From Chrysaora quinquecirrha (lineage: Eukaryota > Cnidaria > Scyphozoa > Semaeostomeae > Pelagiidae), in assembly GCA_014526335.1 (NCBI GenBank), contig JACTAT010000014.1, positions 1,187,250 to 1,251,249 of the forward strand: a DNA stretch of 64,000 nucleotides, in the 5' to 3' direction. This document shows, piece after piece, positions 10,424 through 21,596 of this stretch (within the stretch, counting starts at the first letter, position 1; each line of letters starts with the position of its first letter). The notes under the pieces are model-generated. The model saw nothing but the letters and a program-made list of their open reading frames with translations. It did not search any database and was not told the DNA's origin. The translations under genes and the position numbers were made by a program.

Positions 10424-13400
10424 CTGAAACGAAAATTGAGAACATATTTTCAAATCTACTACTACTAGCAATCTTCAGTATTGCAATCTGCTTCTTAAAG
10501 GAAGATCTCTTAAAGGAAAATCGAAATGTTATAAATTGCAGTATTTCCAGGAAGGAGAAACTATTCTCTATTTTCATTCACAAAAAAACACCTATGCCCT
10601 ATGCCGGCATGCCCCAACACAGGAACTTCTTTGAGTTTTCACAAATCGTTTTCACTGCACTGGTTACCAAAAAGCTTGACTTGCAACTTTTGCACGGTAC
10701 TTTACGAGAACGGGTAGTTTCAATATAACAAGAGAATCAGAATCACAATTGGTTAATTTGTAGAGAGTGCCTCAGCAAATCAAGCAAAAACTGCAAAGTG
10801 TAAATAGAAAGTGTAATTTATAAAGTTTATATGGGTTTTCGAAGTAAGTTTATCTTCTACTTTTATACCAAGATACTTTATCTTGTCTTGATCTTATTGC
10901 TTCAATTCAGCGAACTTGTTGCTAAATTCTCAAGAACATATATGGCAGTATATTGCTTGTTCTGCTATATGTGTCCTACGTTGTTATACGGAGTAGAACT
11001 GGACGATATCGAAACTCATGAGAGAACTGGAAGCCTTTGATGGTGCTAGATGAAAATGCTGAAGATTACATGGACATTTAGAATTACTGGGAAGTACTGA
11101 CGAGAATCAACGCCCATAAACGCCTTTATTGTACCATCCAATTAACAAACATTGAAGTTTTATGGCCACATACAGGACTGGAAAGTTTCTACGAAGAGAA
11201 GCAGAGAGAGGCCAAGAGTGAGATGGACCTGTGTACATCAGTCAGTCAATGGACAGGCCTGGGTCAACATCAGTCAGTGGACAAGCCTAGGTGTACGACC
11301 AAGACGGCTTGCGGACTGAGGCATCTAACCCTCTCATCAAGAGGAAGTAACTTGAATAAAATGAATTAAAATCCTAAAGAAGCAACCATAGAGCAATCAA
11401 CTAGCAGCGTTTCAGCAGGAAGGTATATCCGTGAAGTTTTTCAAACTATAGTATTTGTACAACAGCTGTCCGTATAGGTACAAAAGAATAACACTTACCT
11501 GACTTGAGAGATACAGAAGTGACCCAACTTCAACTGGTTTTCTAAAGTAGATATCATCCATACACACAACTGAGGGCCTCGCTTTGACATGTACACAAGT
11601 TGTTGCCCATCCAAGCTCAAATGCTTCTCTCATAAGAAAGCCACCGAAAATTTTATTGTAAACATTTCTTGCCTGAAAAGAGAATGGGTTTTGGAATAAG
11701 AACTAAGAAGATTGAATAATTTAATAGACTTTGATGCTCTATAATTATTCTAACGCAAGTAAAACCAGTTCACATTAAACCAGTTTCTGTGTCTTGATTG
11801 GTGAATTAAACAACTCGAATCGATCTGATTGGCTGAAATCAACCTTGTCCCCAGGCCCCAAATCGAATTTCCTCGAATCTCAACCGTCAAATCGATTTTG
11901 GCCCTGGTACCGGCCAAAAAATCTGCCAAAATACTGACAATTTTGGCCTAGGCATCAGAGCAAGATGTAGAGTCCGAAAGCAGATGTTATTAGAAAGGAA
12001 ATGCAAAGAATTTCATTGATAACTGTCAGGCAAGATACAATATCTCATGTAGCATCATTTTGGTTTTTTCACATGTTTTTCAAATAGTTCTCCGCCTATT
12101 TTGGTGTGAAATTTTGAAGAAACTGTGACGTCACTTAAAATTTCTATTGTTAGAACAGCCAATCAAATTGCGAATAGACAAGGCCGATACCAGGGTCGAA
12201 TATGGACAGCGGAGTTTCACGTAGAGGCCTATTCACCCTGGGGACGAAGTTGGGTTGAAATTTAACATGGTTCTAAGAATGCTGGTTTCAACGTGTCAGT
12301 TTGAAAACACTACCAGGATCCATTATTGTTAATGAAAGAACCCCGTGATGCAAAACATCTTATTGAGACGGGCGCCAAGAACCCCACTTTATATTCCCAT
12401 TTCATATTGACCTTTTCAAAAAGTCTGGGTCGGCACGACATTTTTCTGGAAAACGGCGGACATTCTGAGTAAGGGAATCCTCTCTACATACATATGGCGA
12501 CCGGGATTGCGGCCGCTTAAAGGCCGGAAGTGCAGCAAATTTTCTTCAAATTAACGAATAATGGAAGAAAAAGATGTAAAAGGAATTTCCAACAACAAAT
12601 TCTGAAAATATCTGTAGAAACTTGGAAGCAAGATGTCAGGCACTCACAAGGAAAATACGTAATTTAATGCCTCCTTATGCAGATATAGCTGGGACTTTAA
12701 TCCTTGCACGCGGAGAGGATTCCTTCACTCAAGACGTCCGCCATTAGACTTACTTCCCAAGTCCCTAACTTTCGCTCACATTGAATTGAATTGATGTTGT
12801 TGTTGTTCGCTACAGTCAGTTAGTTTGAGCGTCCAGCAATTCAATTCAATAGCGATAACTACGACTAATGTAGTAAGTCTAGTCCGCCATCTTCCAGAAA
12901 ATTACTGCACCGATCCAGACCTCTTTGAAAAGGTGAATTGAAAGATTCTGATTTACCTGTGGATGACATATGAGAAGATTCTTCAGTCTTGTACTTTCCA
13001 TCCAGGCCGTATTCTCTGGTTTTACTCTGCTGTGAAAAGTTGACTTTGTTGGGTCCAACGTGTTCAAGAAAAGTCCATGAATGATTTCCCTCTCCTCAGC
13101 TGTTGGTGAAACTTTGAAAAGAGATCGCTCCACATTCCCTTTTTTCTTTTGCCTATTCTTATTACTTCTTTCAAAAGAGCTTTTTCTTCTTCTGATTCAG
13201 GGACTAGTTTATTAACAAAAGCACCCTTCTGTTGAAGAGCATCCCTTGCAACCATAACGAAGGTTGCTTCTGCAATCTGTTTCATTTTGTCACCATCCTC
13301 CTGATCTAAAACAAGGAAATACAGAAGATGATGCATTCACTTTTCCACCAGTTGTTTCTACAGAGGCGGACTGGCAACGAATATCCAGGGTTGCTACTTC

Positions 13401-16400
13401 CAGTAAAAGGGCCCGTACCTACAGAAGTTTATTTATCATATACGTTGACTGCTGCTGGCTCTTCCCTCAAAAAAATCCAGAAGGATGCATTATCGTCATC
13501 TTGAGAAATTCATTTCCAACAACCCATCCCAAACCGAGATATCGTAGCCAGCTGATTCGACCTTCTAACTTAGCATAATCTTTACTTTCGATGTAACACA
13601 ACTTTTTTGCAATACAGTACCAGAATACATTGGGGCTTTTATCAACTGTAGGATCGCTAGCACCAGTGGAGGGGCACAAATGAAAATCAGACACGGTTGT
13701 GTACCGATGTGCGCCGAAGGCGCAACTCCATTTAGGGGTCCAGGGGCGTGCTCCGCCAGAAAAATAGGAAAAAATGTAACTTAGAAACGCTCTTATGACC
13801 ATTTTGACTTTGAGCATTTTGAGATCGCTAGACTACAATTTTCGTCGCACTTCAATGAATTTCTGCCAATCCAAAAGGATCAACCTTATCTCCCATGATT
13901 TCTTGAATCTATTTACTGACCCGCTGCTACTGCCACGTAAAAGACATACAATACATAAAAATTTCTTTCAACTCTAGGCAACAACCCATCCTTAAACACG
14001 ATTCTGTCATAGGACAACATTTATAAGATCACCCAGAGTGTGCGGAAAATTACAACGAAGATTGTTTTCGAATAATTGGCAGGGCTAGATACTCGATTCA
14101 TCTCAGCGTTTGGAATCTGCCCACATCAAAACAAAAATTGTGTAGACAGAAAGAGTTCGCTTTCTCACTTTGACTCTTCGATTAATTTTTATTGTTCTTC
14201 CTGCCTAAAGCTGATTGATGTTTAAAACACAATGCCAATTTAGCTCTTCTTTCTGATTGGTGCATTTCGATCCGCATCTCGGTAGAAGTTCCGCTTTAGT
14301 CTAAGTGTTTTTGGTCTGTTTAATGACGTTCATACTCTGAGGAGTGCCAGACAGAAAAGCTTTTAAGTATGCCCGATAATGTTTTCGCTGGTTATCGCAA
14401 TTATAAAAATCTCTATAGATATTACATTGCCCGATCTGAGTTGCAAAACCTCTGTGTCATAAACAGCTTACATACTTAATGTAAGCCGCAACGCTGGTGT
14501 GAAGCCGCAAACCTACAATGGGCCCCCAAAAGGCTGATGCTAAATATTTGAGTTCAAAATCTCATCTTGATTTCTATTAATTTTAATCTCTAGCAATAAT
14601 GATTTGTATGAATGATGAAAAGTTAATTTGTTGTAAATTATCAATTAAGGGCCCGGTAGCAAGAGGGCCCGGGTTGCGATCGCAACCTAGCATCCCTGCC
14701 AGTCCGCCCCTGTGTTTCTACATAGTAGATGGGATTTGAAACTGGACTGCATGATCAGAGAATCAACATTTTGACCAAGCCAAACAGCCCAATAAAAACG
14801 TCGAGTATCTTTCCAAGTCATACGACCGAGGCTCTCCTCCCGTTTCCGCTTTGTGTGTCGGTGATATTGAGCCTTCTTCGTTACAAAAAATTATTTATAT
14901 GAATTTCATATGAATGGCAAACACTAGGATAGATTTTTCCACAAATGGCTGAACAAAACCGAAAAACAAAGCCGACACGGGAAAAGAGCCTTGGGCTGTA
15001 TGACTTGCAGAATTACTCGGCGATTTCATCGGAAACCTCGTTGATTGAAATCCAATCTAAAATAGATAATGCATATATTTCAAGTGAGTGCTGGGATGTA
15101 TTCTAGAGTGCATTTTCAGGCAGTTAGAAAGGTGTGGTTGAAAATATTTCCCAGGGGAGTGACTCCATACCCCTTTGCTTGCTTTGTCAACAGTGGGCCT
15201 CTGCTTGTTTCTTCTGCCTCACAAACATCTTGAATGCCATGCATGAACATTGTGAACAGTCCCAGCTAACAATGTTTTTTCTTCAATAAACCTAACCAAC
15301 CTAAAATCAAGTCTTCTGTTTGATCAAGTCGATCTTTCATTCTCCACTCAGTCTTGCATGCATGTAAAGGCCAGGCGAGGTTATTTAAAGGGACCTAGTC
15401 GCCTAAAGTTGCTCTCAGATAAAATAAGTAGCAATTTCAATTGGAAATGGGTAATAAAAAAAAGTAAGAAAAAGTTGCCGGTTTTGAGTATACTACTAGC
15501 CTGGGGCTACTCCGTCGACTTTAGACTTTACCCCTGGTCTGGATGCATTAGCATATAACAGGGTGCAGCCACACACGGCGCTCATAACTACCGACCAGGT
15601 ACCCATTTATACACCTGGGAGGAGAGAGGCACATTTGTGTTAACAACTTGCCCAAGATTGTTATCTCTGTGACACAAGTGGAAAGACCGTGGCTCGAACC
15701 CTAAACATTTTCGTGGTCGATTACAAGGGTTATTTATTAGCGGTTCGTTGTAGTTAGCTGGGTTCAGTCTCTTAGGATTGAAAGAGTAAACCAAGCCGAT
15801 GAAGTATTGTTCTCTGCCTCTTCTGGCATTCTCTCATCTGTAGTGTATTTGTAGTTTGGGTGTCACCTTTAGGTTTTATTTCCTACTTGTAACCCCCGTT
15901 TTGCAGCTAGTCACGCTGATAGAGTCAACGTGTTCAGTTAAAAGTGGCGAGTCGTCTTATGAAGAGGCGAGTTGACCAGATATGGGGCGATTTGAATGTG
16001 CAAGGTGGCAGTGTGGCGAGTTGATCTGCTCCCATCTCGTCTGCATTCGTTCGTTTTCCCATCTCATCTGTATACAGCCTTCCAGTTTGTCCTATGTGTT
16101 GATAGTTTTTTGTCCCGTTGTGTTACGTTTATCCAGGTTGACAGAAGTGTTCTGCAACCCTAGATTTGTATTGTCGTTAGTTAATAATGTCTCTTCGGCT
16201 TCTCGACAACTTGCCACACTGCAAATTCACCACACGACCTCGAGCTAGTCGCCACACATTTCAGGCCAAGTCGTCACTGTGACACTTACTCCTGACACCT
16301 TGACCGAAATGCAAATTCTTTAAAAAATTTGGTAATTCCCTCTTCATGAAAATCTCGTGAATGTTTTCTAGAAGGATTTTCATTGATTTATTTACATATA

Positions 16401-19400
16401 TTTGGGGCGCTGCCCTCAAATCCCCATTTGTCACGCTAATAGAGTCGTTCATCTTTTGAAGAGGCGAGATGACCAGATGTGCGGTGACTTGACTGTGGCG
16501 AGTTGACAGTGTGGCAAGTTAACTAGTTCCTATCTCTTCTGTATTCGTTCAATCTGCCTCGTTAGCGGTCTTTCCGTTTGCCATGTGGATTGATAGTTGT
16601 TCCATTTTGTAAGCAATGCTTGCATTGCACCAAGAAAGTAACGTTTGTAGAGTTGCAGACAAGTTTCTGTTTGATGTTAATAGTTCTGTCAGTGTTAGTT
16701 ACTGTAACTGTCCTTCTGCCATCCGTTATGTGTTTGCAGGTAATACAGTCGAAATTGAGAAGTACAATTAATAACGCCTTTTGTAGTATCAATGTTTAAG
16801 CTTTTCCGTTTCGTAGGCAATGCTTGCATTGCACCAAGAAAATAACGTTTGTAGAGCTGTAGACAAGTTTCTGTTTGATATTAATAGTTCTGTCAGTGTT
16901 AGTTACAGTAACTGATGTTCTGCCATGTGTTTGCAGGCAATACAGTCAAAATTGAGAAGTACAATTGATAACGCCTTTCTGGTAGTATCGGTCTTAGTGG
17001 TTCTAAGCTTTCCTCTCACAAGATATTCCTCCCCATTTAGGTTTCTGTACTTCAGCTTTAGTACAGTTGGTTCTTCAAAAGCTTCCTTACCACAAGTGTC
17101 AGATTTTTGTAGCGTACTGTGGCTTTGTTTAAGTATTGTGGCCAATTGTGGTAAACAATGATGGCATGTTACCACGAAAGGCGTTTTGCTGTTTTCCCCT
17201 ATTATTCTAAGGTTGCCTTGTAGTTCTGGAAGCTTTCGGTATAATACCGAATAATTTCGTTTCCTGCATGTTTTTAATTGTAGCCTCTCTTGGTCAGGTA
17301 CGTGAGACGTTCGACTGTGGGTCTTTCAAATGTAGCATAATTTTGTTAAAGCAGATTTGTCTGAGTTGGGGAGCAAGATCACAAGATTGTATAAGATGGA
17401 TTGTTTTGAATGCTTGGGGTGTGCTGAAGTGCAAAGAAGATACTGATGATTGAGGGTGGTTCGACATAGAGATGGTTGGACATGCTGTTATCCTGAGGAA
17501 CGGTAAGAGTGACATCGAGGAATGGCATTGATGTGATGATGTATCCCAGTGCATAGATGGTTTGCTGGTGAATTTTATGGTAAGATCTCAAGGTGAATTG
17601 TGCTGAGGGTGTGGGTCTATTGTTGAGGGTGTGGCTTAGTTTGTCTTGCCCATTAGCCCATATCATAAACATAGGGGCCCTATGGGCATGTTCGAAGAAC
17701 GACTCTGGTGGAATATAGCTATTTCGGTCAAATGATGAAAGATGTTTATCGGTGTGCACATTGATGACGATAATGATTATAATGGTGGTGTTTATGATGA
17801 TGATGTTGATGACCACGATGATTGTGATGCTGTTAGTAAGGATGATTGTGGTGGTAGGGTGGGTGTGGTGGTGGTGGAAGAGGTGGTTGTGGTGCTGAAG
17901 GTAGGGGTGCTTGTGGTGATTGTGATAGGAGTGATCGTGGTGACGATTGTATGGGTCGTTGTGGTGGTGGTGATAGGGGGTGGTGGTGGTGATAAAGGTG
18001 GTCGTGGTGATGGTTGTAGGGGTGGTTGTGGTGGTGGTGATAAGGGGGGGGGGTGATGGTTGTGATAGGGGTGATTATTGTTATTATTATTATTATGGCG
18101 ATTTTCATGGTGAGGATGATAATAATGACGATTTGTTTTGAAAGCTGTTTTGAAATTGCCGCTCTTTGCCAAGACTCTTTGATCAATGTTGAAAATGCGT
18201 GAAATGTCATTTACCAAATCAAGGTGGCAATTTGCCAGCTTCATTTGGTAAACAGCATGAGTCATATGCAATCAAACTTGTGCGAGGAGAAAAATTGTCA
18301 CATGACGTTAAATTGACAAAGGGGCTTGCTGGCCTTGATTGTGAAGAACTAACCGCAAATTGCGCATAAATGGCCGAGACGCTGGCATTAATAGCATTCT
18401 TGACAATGGCCCTATTGTTACACGTTTTCCATTGTTCAAGCGTTGGTTAGTTAGTGAGTTAGTAAGTGAGTGAGTGAGTGAGTGAGTGAGTCAGTGAGTG
18501 ACATCCATCCTACATCAATATGTTCGAAATTCTTCGAACATAAAAATGTCATCACTGTACCACTCTGATATAAAGAGGTTTATATGGTGCATCTGGTAAG
18601 GTATTAGCTTCAAAAGTTCCATAGTACTGTGATAAAGGTTCTTATAAAATAAAAAGCATGTGCCACTATTACTTCCAGCAAATTATTTAAATCAATTAGT
18701 AACTGCAAGGAAACACCACAAAACAATGACCATTAAAGCATTAAGACATTCAAACTCGCTGGTTGAGGGTCACTGAGATAGAAATTTTTAAATGGCAGAC
18801 ATCTGTAGATTTGAAATCTATAGTCAACAACTGGATATCAATATGGAAACATCAACAAAGAGACATCATCCCCAATGAAACACCATCCCCAACGGAATCA
18901 TCAACGGGGTCAGCAATGACCCTCTATGGCTTTCAGCAACTGTGAAAGACTCTCAGATAACTCTCAGATAAAGGTGAAATCATTTTTATAGTGCCAGTCA
19001 CAAGGATCAGAAGATCAGAAGTAATGATCTAAAAACGCTTGCTGTGATGCTACCCTGGCTAAGCATAAACCTTGACCTTACTTAGCTCTTTAAATCACAA
19101 GCTTGCTGGCTAACACAACCATGACACCTTCAACTTTATGTCTCTGACCATAAGCAGCTATATGGATTCCAGACTGGAAATTTTGATTTTTGCATGGGCA
19201 AGTTGTAATAACCTAGGTGAAGGTGAAGGTGAAGGTGAAATGGTGTTTTAGCACCAGTTGCTAAGATCTCAGTAGTAGGTTAACTAATCGAGACCTTGAC
19301 CCTGGCTGTGACGCTACCCTGGCTGGGCTCGTACCCTGACAACACTGATCTTCTGACACCACGAGTCAGCTGGATTACACCACAAGGCCACAGCACCTTC

Positions 19401-20293
19401 AAGACCTAAGATTAAGAAGTTCCTGTGCATTTTTTTGTGTGTTGATAACAATAAAAAGGTCACATGACCTATTGTTATTCTATTGTTTATGCCAGCTGCA
19501 CAGCCAGTTTAGAAAAACTATAACAGAGCTGCATGGGCAATATTTTGCGGGTGCTGAGCAAATTTTTCAGTCTGGTATTGAACCAGGTTTTATCTGAGTG
19601 ATGATTCTGCAAATGGCAGTCCCTTACCAATATGAATTGTTATCTCCAGTGATGTTTTTCCAGCCCATGATACAAATCCAGTCATCTTTATATTCATATC
19701 AGATCTAATATAACTTTCCTCAAATCAAATTTGTCCACACTTGCAGTGACCAATGCGAATGGTGCCTTTTCGCTTGAAGATGGACCTTTATAATACTTAT
19801 ATCCAACAAGACCTGCCAATGTGTCCATATCTTCTAGTAGTTTCCCAATTCTTACTGTCTTATAGAATGTTAGATATTTATCCCTGACATCTGGGTCATC
19901 GCCAAGTGGTATGATTACCTCTCTAATACTATCCTTCATTGATCTCGTTTCCAGTTCATCTTGACTCAGCACTTGTTTCTTGCTTGTAGATGCCTCTGTG
20001 GAAGCATCATCATAATGACTTGCCCCAACGTATCTTTTCAATACTTTTCTAAACTCTTTTGATGTTAATACTCTGTTTGAGTTAATTTCATGATCATCGC
20101 AAGAATTAGAAGCACAGAAGTGTCTTTTTAATATCGCATTTTCAGTGGGCCTAATTTGGTCTAACAAGCCACTGTTCTCGCTTTTTAAAGCTGCAGTTTC
20201 TTGAATTTCCCTGAGACATACAAACCTTGATCGATTATGCATTAAAGGTCTAAGAGATCTAGTGATAATACTTGAGCTTCGTGTGAAAATCAT
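10202..20293 (-). CDS. ACOT9: ACOT9-like mitochondrial acyl-CoA thioesterase (4 exons, 2 frameshifts)
   Basis: Role (family knowledge): ACOT9 hydrolyses acyl-CoAs to free acid and CoA in the mitochondrion and has two hotdog-fold domains. Seen: exons 20293-19628, 13305-12957, 11672-11499 and 10423-10202, all with GT-AG junctions. The Arg/Ser-rich N-terminus (MIFTRSSSIITRSLRP) looks like a mitochondrial presequence. Family landmarks in order: REVIIPLGDDPDVRDKYLTF, DMDTLAG, FVSWAGKTSLE, ATFVMVARD, SPTAEEREIIHGLF, NKIFGGFLMREAFELGWAT, DDIYFRKPVEVGSLLYLSSQ, DTTNVFHFHFTCKK and TYGEYMLYLEGRRH. Exon lengths total 1411 bp; adding one base at each of two frameshifts gives 1413, exactly 471 codons, close to the usual length of about 440. 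The identity is secure. Whether the gene is intact is not. Confidence 0.9.
11499..11672 (-). CDS. ACOT9: ACOT9 exon 3: second hotdog core
   Basis: 58 codons in phase 0, with acceptor CTTTTCAG and donor CAG|GTAAGT. It begins ARNVYNKIFGGFLMREAFE and ends GSLLYLSSQ, the conserved core of the second hotdog domain including the FGG and DDI..KPVEVGS motifs. No frame damage. Confidence 0.93.
11849..12258. mobile_element. MITE with GTCCCCAGG-type inverted ends, ACOT9 intron 2
   Basis: Seen: CAACCTTGTCCCCAGG near 11845 and its approximate inverse CCTGGGGACGAAGTTG near 12258. GATACCAGGGTCGA and CCCTGGTACCGG blocks inside are also inverted. No target duplication could be fixed, so the ends are approximate. 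Confidence 0.4.
12411..12933. mobile_element. Foldback MITE beside the ACOT9 exon 2 donor
   Basis: Seen: the left end CCTTTTCAAAAAGTCTGGGT and the reverse complement of the right end CCTTTTCAAAGAGGTCTGGA are matched, continuing through TTTTCTGGAAAACGGCGGA / TTTTCTGGAAGATGGCGGA. Related sequence occurs at 31079-31330 and, inverted, at 57655-57990, so this is a dispersed family. It sits wholly in intron 2, about 24 bp from the splice donor. Confidence 0.6.
12957..13305 (-). CDS. ACOT9: ACOT9 exon 2: end of first and linker to second hotdog
   Basis: Acceptor TTTAG at 13306-13310, donor CAG|GTAAAT after ICHPQ. The first part reads ATFVMVARDALQQKGAFVNK and PESEEEKA. After the T-run at 13173-13176 the homologous sequence continues in another frame (NKNRQKKKGNVERSLFKV, then SPTAEEREIIHGLF). 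Both halves align to the family with no room for an intron, so this is a one-base frameshift. A foldback MITE ends about 24 bp past the donor. Confidence 0.9.
13361..14712. mobile_element. Non-autonomous hAT element in ACOT9 intron 1
   Basis: Seen: ends CAGAGGCGGACTGGCAACGA and (reverse complement) CAGGGGCGGACTGGCAGGGA, with a perfect 8-bp duplication TGTTTCTA at 13353-13360 and 14713-14720. The 1352-bp interior has only short frames. A 294-bp element with the same ends lies at 35415-35708, and a lone left-end-like sequence (CAGAGGCGGACTGAGAG) at about 56564. Confidence 0.88.
14721..15579. other. ACOT9 intron 1, nothing recognised
   Basis: Intronic sequence without recognisable exon, RNA gene or clear repeat. 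Confidence 0.4.
15580..15710 (-). mobile_element. SINE-like fragment with B-box-like motif
   Basis: Seen on the minus strand: GGTTCGAGCC (matches the Pol III B box consensus) followed by a TTGGGCAAGTTGTTAACAC block and GTGTATAAATGGGTACCTGG. I know similar sequence as a common SINE-type repeat in marine invertebrates. The A box is not convincing. Confidence 0.4.
15909..16570. repeat. Pair of diverged GGCGAGTTGA-rich repeats
   Basis: Two copies (about 15909-16090 and 16430-16570) share GTCACGCT.ATAGAGTC, GAAGAGGCGAG.TGACCAGAT and GTGTGGC.AGTT. They lie beside the Penelope-like fragment and could be its flanking or terminal repeats; that link is inference. Confidence 0.5.
16562..17816 (-). mobile_element. 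Decayed Penelope-like retroelement (RT end, linker, GIY-YIG start)
   Basis: Role: Penelope-like elements encode a reverse transcriptase fused to a GIY-YIG endonuclease. Seen on the minus strand, in broken frames: MFMIWANGQDKLSHTLNN, MPFLDVTLTVPQ and HLYVEPP (RT palm-to-thumb region), LHFSTPQAFK and LAPQLRQIC, then a Cys-rich linker (LLNFDCIACKH, and RGKLRTTKTDT upstream of it), then CNSTNVTFLVQCKHC, which matches the segment entering the GIY-YIG domain. The linker portion is present twice (16610-16800 and 16815-16990, offset about 205 bp). Several stops and frame changes show it is dead. A LINE-type RT is the alternative, but the CNS.NV.FL..CK.C motif favours Penelope. Confidence 0.6.
17665..18250. 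repeat. Dispersed repeat with GGTGGT/GAT minisatellite core, copy 1
   Basis: Starts with AACATAGGGGCCCTATGGGC and a GTTCGAAGAACGACTCTGGT block, passes through GATGAT and GGTGGT repeats, and ends with TTTGAAATTGCCGCTCTTTG. The same unit, with an expanded core, is at 28083-29077. Frames of His/Thr/Pro or Asp/Gly are low complexity and not genes. Confidence 0.8.
18425..18505. repeat. GTTA / GTGA simple repeat
   Basis: A short array of GTTAGTTA passing into GTGAGTGA repeats, in ACOT9 intron 1. Confidence 0.8.
18968..19150 (-). mobile_element. tRNA-derived SINE, diverged copy
   Basis: On the minus strand it shares the GCCAGGGTAGC.TCACAGC block with the better preserved copy at 19215-19405 and ends in a degenerate TTTCACCTTTATC tail. 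The promoter boxes are worn. Confidence 0.45.
19215..19405 (-). mobile_element. tRNA-derived SINE with TTCACC tail
   Basis: Seen on the minus strand: GTGGCCTTGTGGTGTAATCC resembles a Pol III A box in a tRNA head, GGGTACGAGCCC resembles the B box about 55 bases later, and the 3' end is an array of TTCACC. Length about 190 bp. It lies head-to-tail with the copy at 18968-19150 inside ACOT9 intron 1. Confidence 0.55.
19628..20293 (-). CDS. ACOT9: ACOT9 exon 1: presequence and first hotdog start
   Basis: Starts at ATG 20293 and runs in one frame to VDKFDLRKVILD. The frame is then lost near 19701-19702 and reaches TGA at 19694-19696. The next frame resumes at DMNIKMTGFVSWAGKTSLEITIHI and ends at a good donor (G|GTAAGG), phase 1. 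One base appears missing between the two Asp codons. The frame change is not in a long homopolymer, unlike the others in this window. Confidence 0.88.
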
Positions 20294-21194
20294 CGTGTAT
20301 TCTTCGCAGCAACAAAATTAAGCAGCCATCATAAATTGCCAGTTGTTGGACGGCCAGCACTAGAACGTGGTAGATATATGCACGCTTTTTGTGTCATGAG
20401 TTGGCAGCGTTAGTAAGGGATATCCAATTAGTGTCTGGGGGCCGGATACTCCCTCCCCCGGTTGGCTGGCTGAAGATTCATGGAGAATAGCGATTTCCTC
20501 TAATGGGAACCGCCGTAAGATGCGACGCCTCAGCCACATTGTCCCAGCATTGTGGATGCAAGTGGGGAGCATCGTTCTCAGCACCGGATCAGATGCTTTG
20601 CAAATCCATAAGCGTGCATAAATTTACCAGGTTCTAATGTTGAGTGTTTGGAAGTGACTGTTGTTGCTGTTGGATTGGAGTGATCACTGCCTCTGCCTTG
20701 TTGAAATTGTTCAAAATTTCCCCATCCCCCAATGACACAATGACTTGCCCATGAATTTCTCACAAAAAGATGCCGCGGCGGGTTTAAAAATACAAAAGAA
20801 TACATAAGAATATTCTTGGGAAGAACATTGTCGAGCTATTTTTGGCGGCAACTAGCCGGCGCATAGTTCCAAAAACCAAAAAGTTTGGCATGTTCTGCTT
20901 CTACGATAAGTCGACAACTGATTCCTGCAGTCACAGTAGAACCGAGTGCTCCTTCGACCGTGATCAACATATCCTATAAGTTCTGACTTGTATTGACATA
21001 TCGACAAAAGTTAGCAGTTACAACTTGTTGGGGTTAGTTGTATTTCTATCGTATCAAAGGTCGACAAAAGCCTGGCATTAGAGACCAGAGTAACTTAGCA
21101 ATTGCACGAACTTCGATCCATAAGGTCCAAAAAGGCTACGTAAAGTAAATGGAAGGGTGAAAAATTCATGGGATTGGAATCATACTACATAATC
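20294..21194. other. 5' flank of ACOT9
   Basis: The ACOT9 promoter should lie here. Two open minus-strand frames (20805-20578 and 20584-20360) look somewhat protein-like (for example LRRRILRRFPLEEIAILHES) but resemble nothing I know and are in different frames. No TATA box or motif could be assigned. Confidence 0.35.
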
Positions 21195-21589
21195 CCCGGG
21201 GGGGGGGGGGTACTTCCATTGTTCGTTATACTACACGCTCGCCCAAATGGGTAACTTTTTCAGCGCCAATTTCCCTACATATGAGTTGATCTTTCGTAAT
21301 GAATCTCTATGCATGGGTAGTAAAATATATAAAAAATTTTAGACATGCATTGCTTTGAAAAGCCTGATAAAAGTGCATTTTAGTGCAAATGCTTTTCGCC
21401 GCATTTAGAGTTGCCTCAGGCGTTAAATTGGGTTCAAACATTTGAGATATTGGTACGAATGGGTAAAAAATGTCGTTTTTTTTTCTATACATGGGTACCA
21501 CGACTGACAAAATTCGTCGGTAGACATGGGTGGGTTTGGAAAAACTGGGCAACACGTCTAGTCATTTGAACAATGAAGTACCCCCCGGG
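21195..21589. mobile_element. 395-bp MITE with CCCGGGGGG ends
   Basis: Seen: left end CCCGGGGGG...GTACTTCCATTG and reverse complement of the right end CCCGGGGGGTACTTCATTG, flanked by CATAATC at 21188-21194 and 21590-21596. The G-run is 13 long at the left. ACATGGGT and its inverse recur inside. Confidence 0.6.
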
Positions 21590-21596
21590 CATAATC

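Noticed and set aside
17742..18271. Asp/Gly/Val-rich and His/Thr/Pro-rich frames
   Set aside because: They translate the GGT/GAT minisatellite in different frames; low complexity only.
20360..20805. Two minus-strand frames upstream of ACOT9
   Set aside because: Somewhat protein-like but in different frames with no recognisable family, start context or splice junctions.
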